13,515 nt of DNA from Bacteroidota bacterium (lineage in GTDB: Bacteria; Bacteroidota; Ignavibacteria; Ignavibacteriales; Ignavibacteriaceae), in the NCBI GenBank assembly GCA_023406915.1, contig JAEXTR010000379.1, positions 1 to 13,515 of the forward strand. Direction: 5' to 3'. Below, piece by piece: positions 1 through 6,240 of the stretch. Within the stretch, counting starts at the first letter, position 1. The number at the start of each line of letters is the position of its first letter. Position numbers and translations under genes: made by a program. The notes below the pieces were generated by a model. It searched no databases, was not told where the DNA came from, and saw only the letters and a program-made list of their open reading frames with translations.

Positions 1-249
1 CCAAACCCCTTTAATCCGGCAACAATCATTCGGTACACTGTTCCGGAAATAGATGGAAAAACGACATTGGTACAATTGAAGGTCTATGATGTTCTGGGTG
101 CCGAAATTACAACACTTGTAGAAAAGCAGGCTATACCTGGCACCTATTCACTCCAATGGAATGGAAGCCATCTTCCATCCGGCATCTATTTTTGCAGAAT
201 GACGGCAGGTAATCATCACTCAGTCATAAAGATGATGCTCATGAGATAA
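1..249 (+). CDS. C-terminal end of a T9SS-sorted secreted protein (partial)
   Basis: An open reading frame enters from the left edge and stops at TAA 247-249, so only the last 82 residues are visible. They form a complete type A (Por) C-terminal sorting domain. It opens with PNPFNPAT, continues with a YDVLG turn at about residues 41-45 and PGTYSLQWNG, then SGIYFCRMTAG, and ends in a short basic strand, MMLMR. Such domains are recognised by the type IX secretion system, which exports the protein across the outer membrane and usually removes the tail. The function of the mature protein cannot be read from this fragment. The TTG at 67 would be an internal codon, not a start, because the reading frame and the domain both extend upstream of it. 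The tail closely resembles that of the beta-helix protein ending at 1304. Confidence 0.9.
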   Translation, partial: PNPFNPATIIRYTVPEIDGKTTLVQLKVYDVLGAEITTLVEKQAIPGTYSLQWNGSHLPSGIYFCRMTAGNHHSVIKMMLMR

Positions 250-325
250 CTTTCAGCTTTTACCGTCCCAAGAATGATTGGTCTGGTGATACGAGGTTAT
301 ACGCACATGCAATAAAGTCTGTACG

Positions 326-1183
326 CTAAAACCGCCCAAGATACTTTTCTGTCAACTCCACCAGTTGCCGGATGTGTTCAGCGTTCCTGCTGTAAGCCGA
401 ATTTGGCACTACTTTCTTGTGTTCATCATAAAACGCACCTGCAGAAAGCTCAGCCCTTGGGGCTTCCGCCAGATAACAGTATGTTTCAGCCATCTGCGCT
501 GGGGTTATAGAAAGCCTGCTCTTAACAGCATAAACCCATTTCAGCAAAGGTGACAACCCTTTATATCTGGTAAGGTCAATTTTCACATTGGTTACCTCAA
601 CACCATACACCGCAATCCCACTGCTGGATAACTCTTTCGCAAGATGAAATGTGTACATCACCTGGGCAAGCTTTGATTGGTAGTACTCCGAAGGTACGCT
701 ATAGCCCCCGGTTTCATATTCCGGATCATCAAAACGGATTTTCTTACAGGGCTGTAATCGAAGCCCTTTTGAGGATACCGTTAAAACCCTTGCATCTCCA
801 CTTCGCTGCAATGCCGGAAGCAACTCCCTCACTAATAATGCGGGACCTATATGATTCGTCATCCATACCGTCTCTACTCCATCAATAGACTTGACTGGCT
901 GCTTAACACTCAGATCAAACTGCGCCGCATTATTGATCAGTACATCAACACCTCCATCAGCAATGATCTGGCCCGCACCCCTTCTGATACTCTCCACCGA
1001 CGACATATCAATCTGTATTAGTTTTGCGCCTCCTGATCCGGTTATCTCTGTTAACTCTCTGAGCGCTGCCTCCCCCCTTGCCACATCACGGCTTCCCATG
1101 AAGACAGTATGTCCCTTCTGTAGCAACTTCAGTGCAGCAGCCTTACCAATTCCGGCATTAGCACCCGTGATCAGAACTCTCAT
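326..1183 (-). CDS. Short-chain dehydrogenase/reductase (retinol dehydrogenase-like SDR)
   Basis: The 285-residue product is a cytoplasmic NAD(P)-dependent oxidoreductase with a Rossmann fold. The cofactor-binding motif TGANAGIG lies at residues 6-13. SRD at 31-33 follows strand beta-2, and the arginine there favours NADPH. NNAA is at 84-87, the structural Asn is N110, the catalytic Ser is in VSS at 137-138, and the catalytic pair is Y167-x-x-x-K171. Overall it resembles the retinol dehydrogenase/WWOX-like branch of classical SDRs, whose substrates are too varied to predict here. The usual Pro-Gly after strand beta-6 is replaced by Thr-Asn (residues 198-199, followed by VKIDL), which may alter nicotinamide placement. 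The ATG at 1183 puts the glycine motif at the normal distance from the N terminus; its ribosome site is weak. The gene is convergent with the preceding fragment and insulated from its upstream neighbour by a terminator, so it is probably transcribed alone. Confidence 0.9.
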   Translation of the reverse strand: MRVLITGANAGIGKAAALKLLQKGHTVFMGSRDVARGEAALRELTEITGSGGAKLIQIDMSSVESIRRGAGQIIADGGVDVLINNAAQFDLSVKQPVKSIDGVETVWMTNHIGPALLVRELLPALQRSGDARVLTVSSKGLRLQPCKKIRFDDPEYETGGYSVPSEYYQSKLAQVMYTFHLAKELSSSGIAVYGVEVTNVKIDLTRYKGLSPLLKWVYAVKSRLSITPAQMAETYCYLAEAPRAELSAGAFYDEHKKVVPNSAYSRNAEHIRQLVELTEKYLGRF

Positions 1184-1222
1184 CTAAAAACATCCATTCT
1201 GTTAGTGTCGTAAAATCATTTG

Positions 1223-1230
1223 CAAAAATA
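1223..1230 (-). promoter_or_regulatory. Candidate -7 promoter element of the SDR gene
   Basis: On the minus strand this reads TATTTTTG, an exact fit to the Bacteroidetes housekeeping sigma -7 consensus TAnnTTTG. It ends about 40 bases before the SDR start. A TTTG lies 17 bases upstream, roughly where a -33 box would be but slightly too close. The same GTATTTTTGCA string precedes phnW. Confidence 0.45.
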
Positions 1231-1244
1231 CCACTATCCCCTCC

Positions 1245-1284
1245 AAACAAAAAAGCCGCCCCGAACTACTCCGGAGCGGCTTTT
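1245..1284 (-). terminator. Intrinsic terminator of the beta-helix gene
   Basis: On the minus strand a 13-base stem (AAAAGCCGC and CCG arms, one mismatch) with an 8-base loop is followed by a run of T interrupted once (TTTTTTGTTT). It starts about 20 bases after the stop codon at 1304 and separates this gene from the SDR gene. Confidence 0.88.
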
Positions 1285-1303
1285 CTAAAAAGTCTTCAGA
1301 CCA

Positions 1304-3100
1304 TTATTTCATCAGAACAATCTTTTTGCTTTCGGTAAAATTACCAACCGTCAGCCTGCTGAAATACACACCCGATGAAAAGGCTGTGCCATTCCATTGC
1401 AGGTTATAGGTACCTGGATTCAGTTCCTCATCAATCAACAGATCAACAACCTGACCAGTAACATCGGTGATTTCCAGCGTCACAGGAAGCATCCTGCTGC
1501 CGGCAACCGTAAACGCAATAGTCGTCGACGGATTGAATGGATTAGGATAGTTTTGTGCCAGTGAATGCTCCGTAGGCATTGCATCTGACTCAACAGTAAT
1601 TGGTGATGAAGCAGTCGTTGCTCCATCCATATCTGTCTGAACTATTCTGTACTGCACTTTGCCTGTGGGTATCATGGGATCAACAAAGCTATAACGCTGG
1701 GGTTGTGTTGTGGTGCCGGCACCATTCACAAATCCAAGTGTCTGCCATTCACCTTCTTTTACTGCACGTTGTACACTAAAACCAAGGTTGTTGGTCTCGG
1801 TGGCAGTATTCCATTGCAGGGTTACACCACTCTTCTGCACTGATGCGGTGAAGAGTGTCAACTCAACTGGAATGAATGCACTGAACGGCATAAAGAAAAC
1901 GGTACCACGCAGTGAAGAGTCCGCCTTATGATGAACATTTGCTTCGATTGAGACAGAGTCATAAACACCCCAGTCGTTATTCTGAGCATACACATCATTG
2001 GTGCAGTTATTAAAGAAATCATACTTCACTGCACCCTGCATGTTGCCATGGATTTCGTTCTTACCATCATCGGTGGTATCAGCATTCATCAGGTTTCCGA
2101 AATTCGGACTCGGACCCGCCTGAATGCTTGTTCCGTTCTGAACAGTGACCCCCCAGTAGTTTCCGAAAATCTGGTTCCGCGTGAATACCGGTGCATTGCC
2201 GGAAGTACCATTCACGTTAATACCACTTCCTGATACCATCGGGTCAGGATTGATGGTGTTATTATAAATAATGTTTCCGTGCACCTTCGTCGTGGCAGTT
2301 GAACCGAAAAATGAAATACCAAAGCTATTATTGTAAATAGTGTTGTAGGAAATCTCACCACCGGCACTTCCCCCAATGATCGTGGAAACACTGATACCAC
2401 CAGTTCTGTGATACACAGAACCATAAATGGTGTTATACTTCACGATTGGGGAGTTATTTCCCTGCGTACCAATACTGATCTGATTCTTTGCAGAGGTGTT
2501 CTGCGTATTGTTATTAACCAGGGTATTGTTCAGAATCTGCGGCGAAGAACCAAGCGTCAAAGTAATGCCATACTCATAACTCCGTTCAATGTAGTTCCTC
2601 GCAACCATTGGGGAGGATGAACTCAGGTTCACACCTCTGCGGCATTTGAAAAGCACATTATCAGTAAAGGTTGGGGATGCACCAACTGCACGCAGTCCGT
2701 AATACGCATACTCAATCCTTGCAAAACTGATTGCGCACTCTGCATCAACTGAGGTATCGTTGAATCGGAATCCCTGGTATCCACCAAGAGAATCAGGGGT
2801 TGTGGCAGTAAACGTGATCATGTTATTGTTCGTTCCTACTGCCGAAAAGATACCATTGACCTCAAACCCTGCTGCCACGGCAGTGAAAGTAACAATCGCG
2901 CCAGGGGGCACGGTTACTTTATCTGCCGCTGATACGGTGATCAGGGAGTTGACATTATAATTCGGAAAGGTGCCCGTAACTGCGCCCATTGAATGAAATA
3001 CCAGACTATCCAGATTCCATATCGCACCATTATTGGGTGTTATATACTGTGCACTCAGTTGCGCAGTAGCAATCAAAAGAATAAAGAAAAATTTTTTCAT
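1304..3100 (-). CDS. Exported right-handed beta-helix protein with T9SS sorting domain
   Basis: The 598-residue product starts with a signal peptide (MKKFFFILLIATAQLSA, cleavage near residue 17). Residues about 60-375 hold many short repeats ending in N-x-I/T-Y/L-N-N (for example NNTLVNNN 191-198, YNTIYNN 252-258, GNIIYNNT 275-282, RNQIFGN 308-314). This is the pattern of a parallel beta-helix (PbH1/NosD-like). Residues about 410-504 form an Ig/fibronectin-like linker, and 513-598 form a type A sorting domain with NYPNPFNPST at 517-526. It is probably a secreted or surface-anchored beta-solenoid. Beta-helices often bind or cleave polysaccharides, but I see no catalytic signature. I chose the ATG at 3100 over an ATG at 3127 because AAAGGTGA sits just before it and the signal peptide begins there. 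Only 67 bases separate it from gpmA, with a terminator between. Confidence 0.88.
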   Translation of the reverse strand: MKKFFFILLIATAQLSAQYITPNNGAIWNLDSLVFHSMGAVTGTFPNYNVNSLITVSAADKVTVPPGAIVTFTAVAAGFEVNGIFSAVGTNNNMITFTATTPDSLGGYQGFRFNDTSVDAECAISFARIEYAYYGLRAVGASPTFTDNVLFKCRRGVNLSSSSPMVARNYIERSYEYGITLTLGSSPQILNNTLVNNNTQNTSAKNQISIGTQGNNSPIVKYNTIYGSVYHRTGGISVSTIIGGSAGGEISYNTIYNNSFGISFFGSTATTKVHGNIIYNNTINPDPMVSGSGINVNGTSGNAPVFTRNQIFGNYWGVTVQNGTSIQAGPSPNFGNLMNADTTDDGKNEIHGNMQGAVKYDFFNNCTNDVYAQNNDWGVYDSVSIEANVHHKADSSLRGTVFFMPFSAFIPVELTLFTASVQKSGVTLQWNTATETNNLGFSVQRAVKEGEWQTLGFVNGAGTTTQPQRYSFVDPMIPTGKVQYRIVQTDMDGATTASSPITVESDAMPTEHSLAQNYPNPFNPSTTIAFTVAGSRMLPVTLEITDVTGQVVDLLIDEELNPGTYNLQWNGTAFSSGVYFSRLTVGNFTESKKIVLMK

Positions 3101-3104
3101 AGCT

Positions 3105-3112
3105 TCACCTTT
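3105..3112 (-). promoter_or_regulatory. Ribosome binding site that fixes the beta-helix start
   Basis: The minus strand reads AAAGGTGA, four bases before the ATG at 3100. It supports that start over the in-frame ATG at 3127, which would add nine residues ahead of the signal peptide. Confidence 0.75.
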
Positions 3113-3122
3113 AGGGATATAT

Positions 3123-3158
3123 AACAAAAACCGGAGCCGCTCAGGTGAAAGCGGCTCC
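3123..3158 (-). terminator. Intrinsic terminator of gpmA
   Basis: A perfect 9-base stem (GGAGCCGCT 3133-3141 pairing with AGCGGCTCC 3150-3158) with an 8-base loop is followed on the minus strand by CCGGTTTTTGTTAT. It begins about 10 bases after the gpmA stop codon. Its T tract lies only some 20 bases upstream of the beta-helix start codon, leaving little room for a separate promoter. Confidence 0.88.
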
Positions 3159-3167
3159 CTGAACTGA

Positions 3168-3785
3168 TTATTCTTCGATCAGGTAATACTTCTTTACGAT
3201 CTTACCATCTTCAAACTCATACACCAGCGGATTGCCGGTAGGTATGTTGAGTTCCAGAACTTCTTCTTTGCTGAGGTCATCAAGGAACATCACCAATGAT
3301 CTGAGGCTGTTTCCATGCGCAGCAACAAGAACATTTTCACCATTCTTTACGAACGATTCGATCTTTTCCTGATAGTACGGGATGGTCCTTGCAGCGGTAT
3401 CCTTCAGACTTTCACCACCGGGAGGGTTGATATCGTAACTTCTCCTCCACTGATGAACCTGTTCTTTACCATACTTTTCTGCTGTTTCGGCTTTATTCAA
3501 CCCCTGCAGATCACCATACATTCTTTCGTTCAATGCCTGATGCCGTTCAACCGGCACTGGCTCAAAACCGGCAACTTCCCATGCAATATCTGCTGTACGC
3601 ATTGCACGCTTTAGCACTGAAGTAAACAGACGATCAAACTTTATGCCTGTCTTTTTAAGGGCTTCCCCCGCCTTTTGGGCTTCTTCTTCGCCAAGTGGAG
3701 AGAGGTCCACATCCACCCATCCGGTGAAGCGGTTTTCAAGATTCCATTGCGACTGTCCGTGCCGCAGCAATACAAGATAGTTCAT
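3168..3785 (-). CDS. gpmA: 2,3-bisphosphoglycerate-dependent phosphoglycerate mutase
   Basis: The 205-residue cytosolic enzyme interconverts 3-phosphoglycerate and 2-phosphoglycerate in glycolysis and gluconeogenesis. The phosphoacceptor motif LRHGQSQWN lies at residues 7-15, with catalytic H9. TGWVDVDLS follows at 21-29, R60 sits in LKRAMRTA, the acid/base glutamate is E87 in LNERMYGDLQG, and the second catalytic histidine is H157 in AAHGNSLR. It is about 45 residues shorter than the E. coli protein. The missing part is mainly the loop after WRRSYDINPP (113-122), so this is the compact form found in several bacterial groups. GAAAGG lies about five bases before the ATG at 3785. It ends in a strong terminator and is divergent from the ABC operon. 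Confidence 0.96.
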   Translation of the reverse strand: MNYLVLLRHGQSQWNLENRFTGWVDVDLSPLGEEEAQKAGEALKKTGIKFDRLFTSVLKRAMRTADIAWEVAGFEPVPVERHQALNERMYGDLQGLNKAETAEKYGKEQVHQWRRSYDINPPGGESLKDTAARTIPYYQEKIESFVKNGENVLVAAHGNSLRSLVMFLDDLSKEEVLELNIPTGNPLVYEFEDGKIVKKYYLIEE

Positions 3786-3837
3786 ACTGACCTTTCAGTA
3801 ATTCGTTTTCTGTGTTTTTGTGATTTAATTCAGTTTG

Positions 3838-3845
3838 TAAAGATA
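3838..3845 (-). promoter_or_regulatory. Candidate -7 promoter element of gpmA
   Basis: On the minus strand this reads TATCTTTA, one base from TAnnTTTG, about 52 bases before the gpmA start. A TTG inside the left arm of the inverted repeat (3861-3870) lies 20 bases upstream of it, close to the expected -33 spacing. Confidence 0.4.
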
Positions 3846-3860
3846 CCGAAGTTCACCAAG

Positions 3861-3917
3861 AAGGGCAATGGAAATACCTCTGCCGGTTCACCCCCCGGCG
3901 CAAAACGCATTGCCCTT
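3861..3917. repeat. Inverted repeat between the divergent gpmA and ABC operon promoters
   Basis: The outer arms are a perfect 10-base inverted repeat (AAGGGCAATG 3861-3870 and CATTGCCCTT 3908-3917). An inner 5-base pair, GCCGG 3882-3886 with CCGGC 3895-3899, is nested inside. Read outward, each arm presents CATTGCCCTT to its own candidate -7 box, with 20 bases (gpmA side) and 18 bases (ABC side) between TTG and the box. It could be a shared operator or activator site, or a paired set of promoter upstream elements. Neither strand has a T run after it, so it is not a simple terminator. Confidence 0.6.
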
Positions 3918-3930
3918 TGCTCTCAATAAG

Positions 3931-3938
3931 TATTTTTT
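3931..3938 (+). promoter_or_regulatory. Candidate -7 promoter element of the ABC operon
   Basis: TATTTTTT (followed by G) is close to TAnnTTTG and lies about 42 bases before the ATG at 3981. A TTG in the right arm of the inverted repeat is 18 bases upstream. Confidence 0.42.
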
Positions 3939-3980
3939 GTGTAGTTTTCCTTCATATTTTGAAACGGACTTTTACACCCT

Positions 3981-4625
3981 ATGCGCATAGAACTCACCGG
4001 AGTTATCCCGGTTCCCATTGCAGAGATGCCCGACCATAGCAAAGAAGTGTGGCCGCTGAATCTGCCCATCGAAAGCGGATCATCTCTCCTCATCTCCTCC
4101 ACATCCGGCAGGGGGAAAACCTCTCTCATTCACTTCTGCTACGGTATCAGAAAGGATTACCACGGTACTATCTTTATAGATAACAAAGACATACGTACCA
4201 TCCCACCGCTGGAATGGGCATCACTCAGGCGCGAACACATATCAATAGTCTTTCAGGACCTCCGCCTGTTCGATGATCTCTCCGGGATGGAAAACATCAT
4301 GCTGAAAGGCAGTCTCACCGGCATCCCTGATATCAGCCACATCAATGCGATGGCTGAGCAGCTCTCACTACTCCCCTTCCTTGAGGGCAGACCTGTCAGA
4401 ACACTATCCTTCGGTCAGCAGCAGCGTGTCGCTATCCTCCGCGCATTAGTCCAGCCGTTTGATCTCCTCCTCCTTGACGAACCATTCAGTCATCTGGACG
4501 AAGAAAACAGTGAAAAGGCACTCAACCTTATCAGATCAGAAAGCAATAAACGAAAAGCAGGAATTGTCCTTACTACTCTGGGCAATACAGGCAGCTATAC
4601 ACCAACCGCACAGGTGAAGCTATGA
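3981..4625 (+). CDS. ABC transporter ATP-binding protein with degenerate motifs (FtsE/LolD-like)
   Basis: The 214-residue product is the cytoplasmic ATPase of a two-component ABC system. Walker A is at residues 40-47 as STSGRGKT, with serine in place of the first glycine but the GKT intact. The Q-loop glutamine is Q92 (VFQDLRLFDDLS). The signature is LSFGQ at 142-146, not LSGGQ. Walker B is LLLLDEP at 162-168 with catalytic E167, and the D-loop is SHLD at 170-173. The H-switch histidine, expected near residue 199, is absent: the sequence there is VLTTLGN. No A-loop tyrosine is obvious near the N terminus. Overall it aligns with FtsE/LolD/MacB-type ATPases. Its stop overlaps the permease start by ATGA, so the two are translationally coupled and almost certainly partners. 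Hydrolysis may be slow or need help from the permease. Confidence 0.88.
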   Translation: MRIELTGVIPVPIAEMPDHSKEVWPLNLPIESGSSLLISSTSGRGKTSLIHFCYGIRKDYHGTIFIDNKDIRTIPPLEWASLRREHISIVFQDLRLFDDLSGMENIMLKGSLTGIPDISHINAMAEQLSLLPFLEGRPVRTLSFGQQQRVAILRALVQPFDLLLLDEPFSHLDEENSEKALNLIRSESNKRKAGIVLTTLGNTGSYTPTAQVKL

Positions 4626-5809
4626 TGTACCGCAGACTTCTCTGGAGATCCCACAGCAAACTGCAGATCGCTGGCGCAATCACCGGATCATTGCTTGGAT
4701 TGTTTCTGCTGCTTATCAGCATTCAGCTCTTTCTTGATGTCAGCACGCTATTGAGTGCAAAAAACAATCTGCTCCGCTCCGAATTTATTATCATTCATAA
4801 ACAGGTTTCCATCCTCAACACGCTCAGCATTTCCCGCAGCGGATTCTCTGAGCGTGAACTCGATACCATCAGATCACAAAAATTTGTCCGCCGTGCTGAT
4901 GGCTTCCTATCCAGTAATTTCAGAATCATGCTCCTCGTGGATGTCAATAATCAGGGGATGCACATGGGCTCAGAAATCTTCTTTGAATCTGTACCCGATA
5001 AATATCTCGATATCGAAAGCGCAGCATGGAAATGGAATCAGGGGGATAAGGTCGTTCCTGTGATCTTGCCATCCGACTACCTCGCTCTCTACAATTTTGG
5101 CTTCGCCCCAGGACACAGCATGCCCCAAATTTCAAAGGATATGCTGCAAAAGCTGATCTTCCAGATCACCATTACAGGCAATGGTAAAACTGGTCAGTTC
5201 ACCGGGAAGATCGCCGGATTAAGCGACCGTATCAATACCGTCCTCGTACCCGAATCATTCCTGAGGTGGTCAAGAAGTGAATACGGCTCCGGCAAGGCTG
5301 ACCTCCCAAGCCGTGTAATTATGGAGACTGCAGACCCGTCAAACCCAGATCTGCTGAACTTTATGAAGGCAAAATCCTATGAAACCAACCCCGAAAAACT
5401 GAGGAGCAGTAAACTGAATCTGCTGCTCAATGCCTCCCTTGCATCCGTTGGATTCATCGGCTCCATGCTTATCTTCCTCTCCGTCATGGTATTTATCATC
5501 TGCCTGGAGTTGGTAATTTCCAGATCTTCTGAACGTATCCGCCTTCTGATTCAGCTTGGTGTAAAGTACACCGATATCATCCGCTTTTACGCATTCATTC
5601 TCGGAAGCATCATCATACTTATCCATGTTGCAGGTGTGGTATTGATCATGGTTGCAAAGGGTATGATTGAGGGGTGGATCCTGGATCTCGGTTTTTCTGT
5701 GGAACCAGGTGTCGCAGCAACCGTCTTAATGGAGAATGGCATCCTGTTGCTCGCACTGCTGGCTGTCAACCTCACCAATATCCGGATTCAAATCAGGCGT
5801 TTGTTATGA
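4622..5809 (+). CDS. FtsX/MacB-like ABC permease
   Basis: The 395-residue inner-membrane protein has the topology of the FtsX/LolC/MacB family. One N-terminal membrane helix (about 15-38) is followed by a large periplasmic domain (about 40-267). Three more helices (about 272-298, 322-346 and 369-385) complete it, and it ends in a basic tail. The segment between helices 2 and 3 (SRSSERIRLLIQLGV, about 300-314) is the cytoplasmic coupling region that contacts the ATPase in this family. Such permeases drive mechanotransmission across the envelope, lipoprotein extraction or export, not classical import. The start overlaps the ATPase stop (ATGA at 4622-4625), and its stop overlaps the next start (ATGA at 5806-5809). 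A second ATG at 4625 is also possible. LolC/E, MacB and FtsX roles cannot be separated from sequence alone. Confidence 0.88.
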   Translation: MMYRRLLWRSHSKLQIAGAITGSLLGLFLLLISIQLFLDVSTLLSAKNNLLRSEFIIIHKQVSILNTLSISRSGFSERELDTIRSQKFVRRADGFLSSNFRIMLLVDVNNQGMHMGSEIFFESVPDKYLDIESAAWKWNQGDKVVPVILPSDYLALYNFGFAPGHSMPQISKDMLQKLIFQITITGNGKTGQFTGKIAGLSDRINTVLVPESFLRWSRSEYGSGKADLPSRVIMETADPSNPDLLNFMKAKSYETNPEKLRSSKLNLLLNASLASVGFIGSMLIFLSVMVFIICLELVISRSSERIRLLIQLGVKYTDIIRFYAFILGSIIILIHVAGVVLIMVAKGMIEGWILDLGFSVEPGVAATVLMENGILLLALLAVNLTNIRIQIRRLL

Positions 5810-6240
5810 AAGCCTTTCTTACCTCGCTTTTCAGTGTAATCTTCCTCTGTGCAGGTACACTCCTTGCTCAGGAAGAACCCCACCCCTCTGTTGTATCAGA
5901 AAGGAACTACGATTACACCCTTCCCCTCCTGTTTCTTGAACTCGAAAACCTTCAGTTCGAAACCGGTCGCGACTCTGCTGTAACCGAACAGTTACAGGGA
6001 AACATCTGGATGCTGACCCGCATGCAGATCGCCGGAAAATCAGCCGCCCGCACACGAACCGGAACTGGAATTAACGCAGATATCCTCTCACCCCTAAGTA
6101 TTAAACTTGACCAGGGTAAAGGTTTATCGGTTCTTGAATACGCTCTCGCCGTTGCACAGACAGCCGCTGTCAGTGTCCTCGCAGTGCAGCATATCAGTAG
6201 GTGGGGTATCAGTGGTGATAAAACCCAGAAAAAGAAATAA
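5806..6240 (+). CDS. Small exported protein of the ABC operon (unknown family)
   Basis: I do not recognise this 144-residue protein. It starts with a clear signal peptide (MKAFLTSLFSVIFLCAGTLLAQ, cleavage near residue 22). No lipobox is evident, because the cysteine at residue 15 is inside the hydrophobic core. Residues about 35-75 are mixed polar (LFLELENLQFE), about 80-92 are basic and glycine-rich, and 108-129 form a hydrophobic stretch (SVLEYALAVAQTAAVSVLAV) that could be a membrane or amphipathic helix. The tail is lysine-rich. The ATG at 5806 overlaps the permease stop, which rules out a longer upstream start inside the permease gene. Coupling to an FtsX/MacB-like permease suggests a periplasmic partner or a small envelope protein acting with it; that is inference. 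No terminator is visible after it. Confidence 0.82.
   Translation: MKAFLTSLFSVIFLCAGTLLAQEEPHPSVVSERNYDYTLPLLFLELENLQFETGRDSAVTEQLQGNIWMLTRMQIAGKSAARTRTGTGINADILSPLSIKLDQGKGLSVLEYALAVAQTAAVSVLAVQHISRWGISGDKTQKKK

Noticed and set aside
891..1187. 98-residue frame opposite the SDR gene
   Set aside because: It is antisense to a well-supported SDR gene, has low-complexity Ser/Ala/Pro content and has no ribosome site.
3861..3917. Riboswitch or terminator reading of the inverted repeat
   Set aside because: No known riboswitch core is recognisable and neither strand has a T run after the stem.
5674..6240. Longer version of the exported-protein gene starting inside the permease gene
   Set aside because: The added N-terminal segment overlaps the permease frame and would bury the signal peptide; the ATG at 5806 gives a proper signal peptide and an ATGA overlap.
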